From NCBI RefSeq assembly GCF_937858865.1, contig NZ_CALLYO010000065.1:1-6551 (forward strand): a stretch of 6,551 bases of DNA. The letters run 5' to 3'. Source of the stretch: an uncultured Amaricoccus sp. GTDB taxonomy: Bacteria > Pseudomonadota > Alphaproteobacteria > Rhodobacterales > Rhodobacteraceae. The first letter of the stretch is position 1. Every line of letters starts with the position of its first letter. Positions 5,716 to 6,551 of the stretch are shown here, one piece after another. Position numbers and translations under genes: made by a program. The notes beneath the pieces were generated by a model. It had not been told where the DNA came from. It saw only the letters and a list, made by a program, of their open reading frames with translations, and did no database searches.

Positions 5716-6551
5716 TCAGGAGCCGGCGAAGCGGGCCTCGAGCTCGCTGCGCCGCGCATCGTCGATCTTGCCGAAGAGCACCGGCGGCACGGTGAAGGGC
5801 TGCCCCGCAGGCAAGGCCTCGAGGGCGGCCGCCACGTCCGTCGGCCAGTCCGCCGACTCGAGCCCGAGCGCCGCCAGCATGGCGTCCGACGCGTCCGGAA
5901 CGAACGGGCGGCCGAGCACCGCGTAGAGCCGGATCAGGTTGAGCCCGAAGCGGGTGACGGCCGCGGCGCGGTCGGGGTCGGTCTTGAAGGCCGTCCAGGG
6001 GGCCGCGGCCTGCAGGTACTCGTTGCCGACCACCCAGATGGCGCGCAGCTCCTGCGCCGCCTTGCGCAGCTCGATCGCCTCCATGTTCTGCTCGTAGACG
6101 GCGATGCGGCGGGCGAGTTCGGCGGCGACCTCGGCCTCCTGCGGACCGTAGGCCCCGGCCTCGGGCACGGTCTCGCCGAAGCGGGCGGCGGCGAACTTGG
6201 TGACGCGGCTGACGAAGTTGCCGAGGACGTCGGCGAGGTCCTTGTTCACCCCGGCCTGGAAGCTCTCCCAGGTGAAGTTCGAATCCGACCCCTCGGGCAC
6301 GTTCGACATCAGCCACCAGCGCCAGTAGTCGGCGGGCAGGATCTCGAGCGCCTGGTCCATGAAGACGCCGCGGCCCTGGCTGGTGGAGAACTTGCCGCCC
6401 TCGTAGTTCAGGTAGTTGAACGACTTGATGTAGTCGACGAGCTTCCAGGGCTCCTCCGACCCGAGGATGGTGGCGGGGAAGGAGAGGGTGTGGAAAGGGA
6501 CGTTGTCCTTGCCCATGAACTGCACGTAGCGCACGTCCCCGGCGCCCTCGT
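5716..6551 (-). CDS. metG: methionyl-tRNA synthetase, C-terminal part (5' end outside window)
   Basis: The last 277 residues of the class I enzyme that charges tRNA-Met in the cytoplasm are present; the catalytic N-terminus with the HIGH motif lies beyond the window. Visible are [10 protein letters not shown] (about 11-20 of the fragment), the KMSKS-equivalent loop KFSTS (6393-6379) followed by QGRGVF, the ADYWRWWL segment, and the helical anticodon-binding domain from about [11 protein letters not shown] onward, with conserved Asn and Trp residues. The frame continues to the window edge (reading Glu-Gly-Ala-Gly-Asp before Val-Arg-Tyr), so a GTG at 6534 is internal, not a start. The protein ends soon after VLFGKIDD, so the C-terminal Trbp111-like dimerisation domain of E. 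coli-type MetRS is absent, as in many alphaproteobacterial enzymes. It converges with the DUF3008 gene. Confidence 0.97.
   Translation of the reverse strand, partial: EGAGDVRYVQFMGKDNVPFHTLSFPATILGSEEPWKLVDYIKSFNYLNYEGGKFSTSQGRGVFMDQALEILPADYWRWWLMSNVPEGSDSNFTWESFQAGVNKDLADVLGNFVSRVTKFAAARFGETVPEAGAYGPQEAEVAAELARRIAVYEQNMEAIELRKAAQELRAIWVVGNEYLQAAAPWTAFKTDPDRAAAVTRFGLNLIRLYAVLGRPFVPDASDAMLAALGLESADWPTDVAAALEALPAGQPFTVPPVLFGKIDDARRSELEARFAGS

Overview
The window looks like chromosomal, core-type DNA of a very GC-rich alphaproteobacterium. The grounds are the strong G/C bias at third codon positions, a GNAT acetyltransferase gene translationally coupled to hslU, a methionyl-tRNA synthetase with a KFSTS signature, a DUF3008-type small protein, and a textbook alphaproteobacterial EcfG general-stress promoter. 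Rhodobacterales or a neighbouring order is my best guess; I cannot fix the genus. I see no mobile elements, RNA genes, CRISPR arrays or phage genes.

Layout. (1) 1-1491, plus strand: the 3' end of a GNAT acetyltransferase gene overlaps by ATGA the complete gene for HslU, the ATPase of the HslUV protease. (2) 1479-1709, minus strand: a small two-helix membrane protein gene overlaps the hslU 3' end tail to tail; a TTG start is the best choice. (3) 1710-2033: a gene-poor, less GC-rich stretch of about 320 bases with palindromes but no clear gene. (4) 2034-5378, minus strand: a tight three-gene operon, read from high to low coordinate. It encodes an ATZ/TRZ-type nucleoside deaminase (MTA/SAH deaminase-like, TTG start), a trimeric-type purine nucleoside phosphorylase (ATGA overlap), and an MFS transporter (GTG start one base after the preceding stop). 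(5) 5379-5510: a divergent control region with a 13-bp tandem repeat, a TTGACA hexamer facing the operon, and a GGAAC-N16-CGTT promoter facing the other way. (6) 5511-5705, plus strand: a 64-residue DUF3008-family protein. (7) 5716-6551, minus strand: the C-terminal half of metG, running off the window.

How the genes work together. The operon reads as purine nucleoside salvage or detoxification: the deaminase turns an adenosine-type nucleoside into the inosine type, the phosphorylase splits it into base and sugar-1-phosphate, and the MFS protein moves a nucleoside, base or related compound across the inner membrane. By alignment from memory, the phosphorylase keeps the 6-oxopurine-recognition residues (Glu196, Asn238) but has Ile where human PNP has the 5'-hydroxyl-binding His257. 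This suggests 5'-modified substrates such as 5'-methylthioinosine, so the operon may be a deaminating route for methylthioadenosine. The other notable point is that the DUF3008 gene is very probably under the EcfG general stress response. Nothing in the window amounts to a wholly new system.
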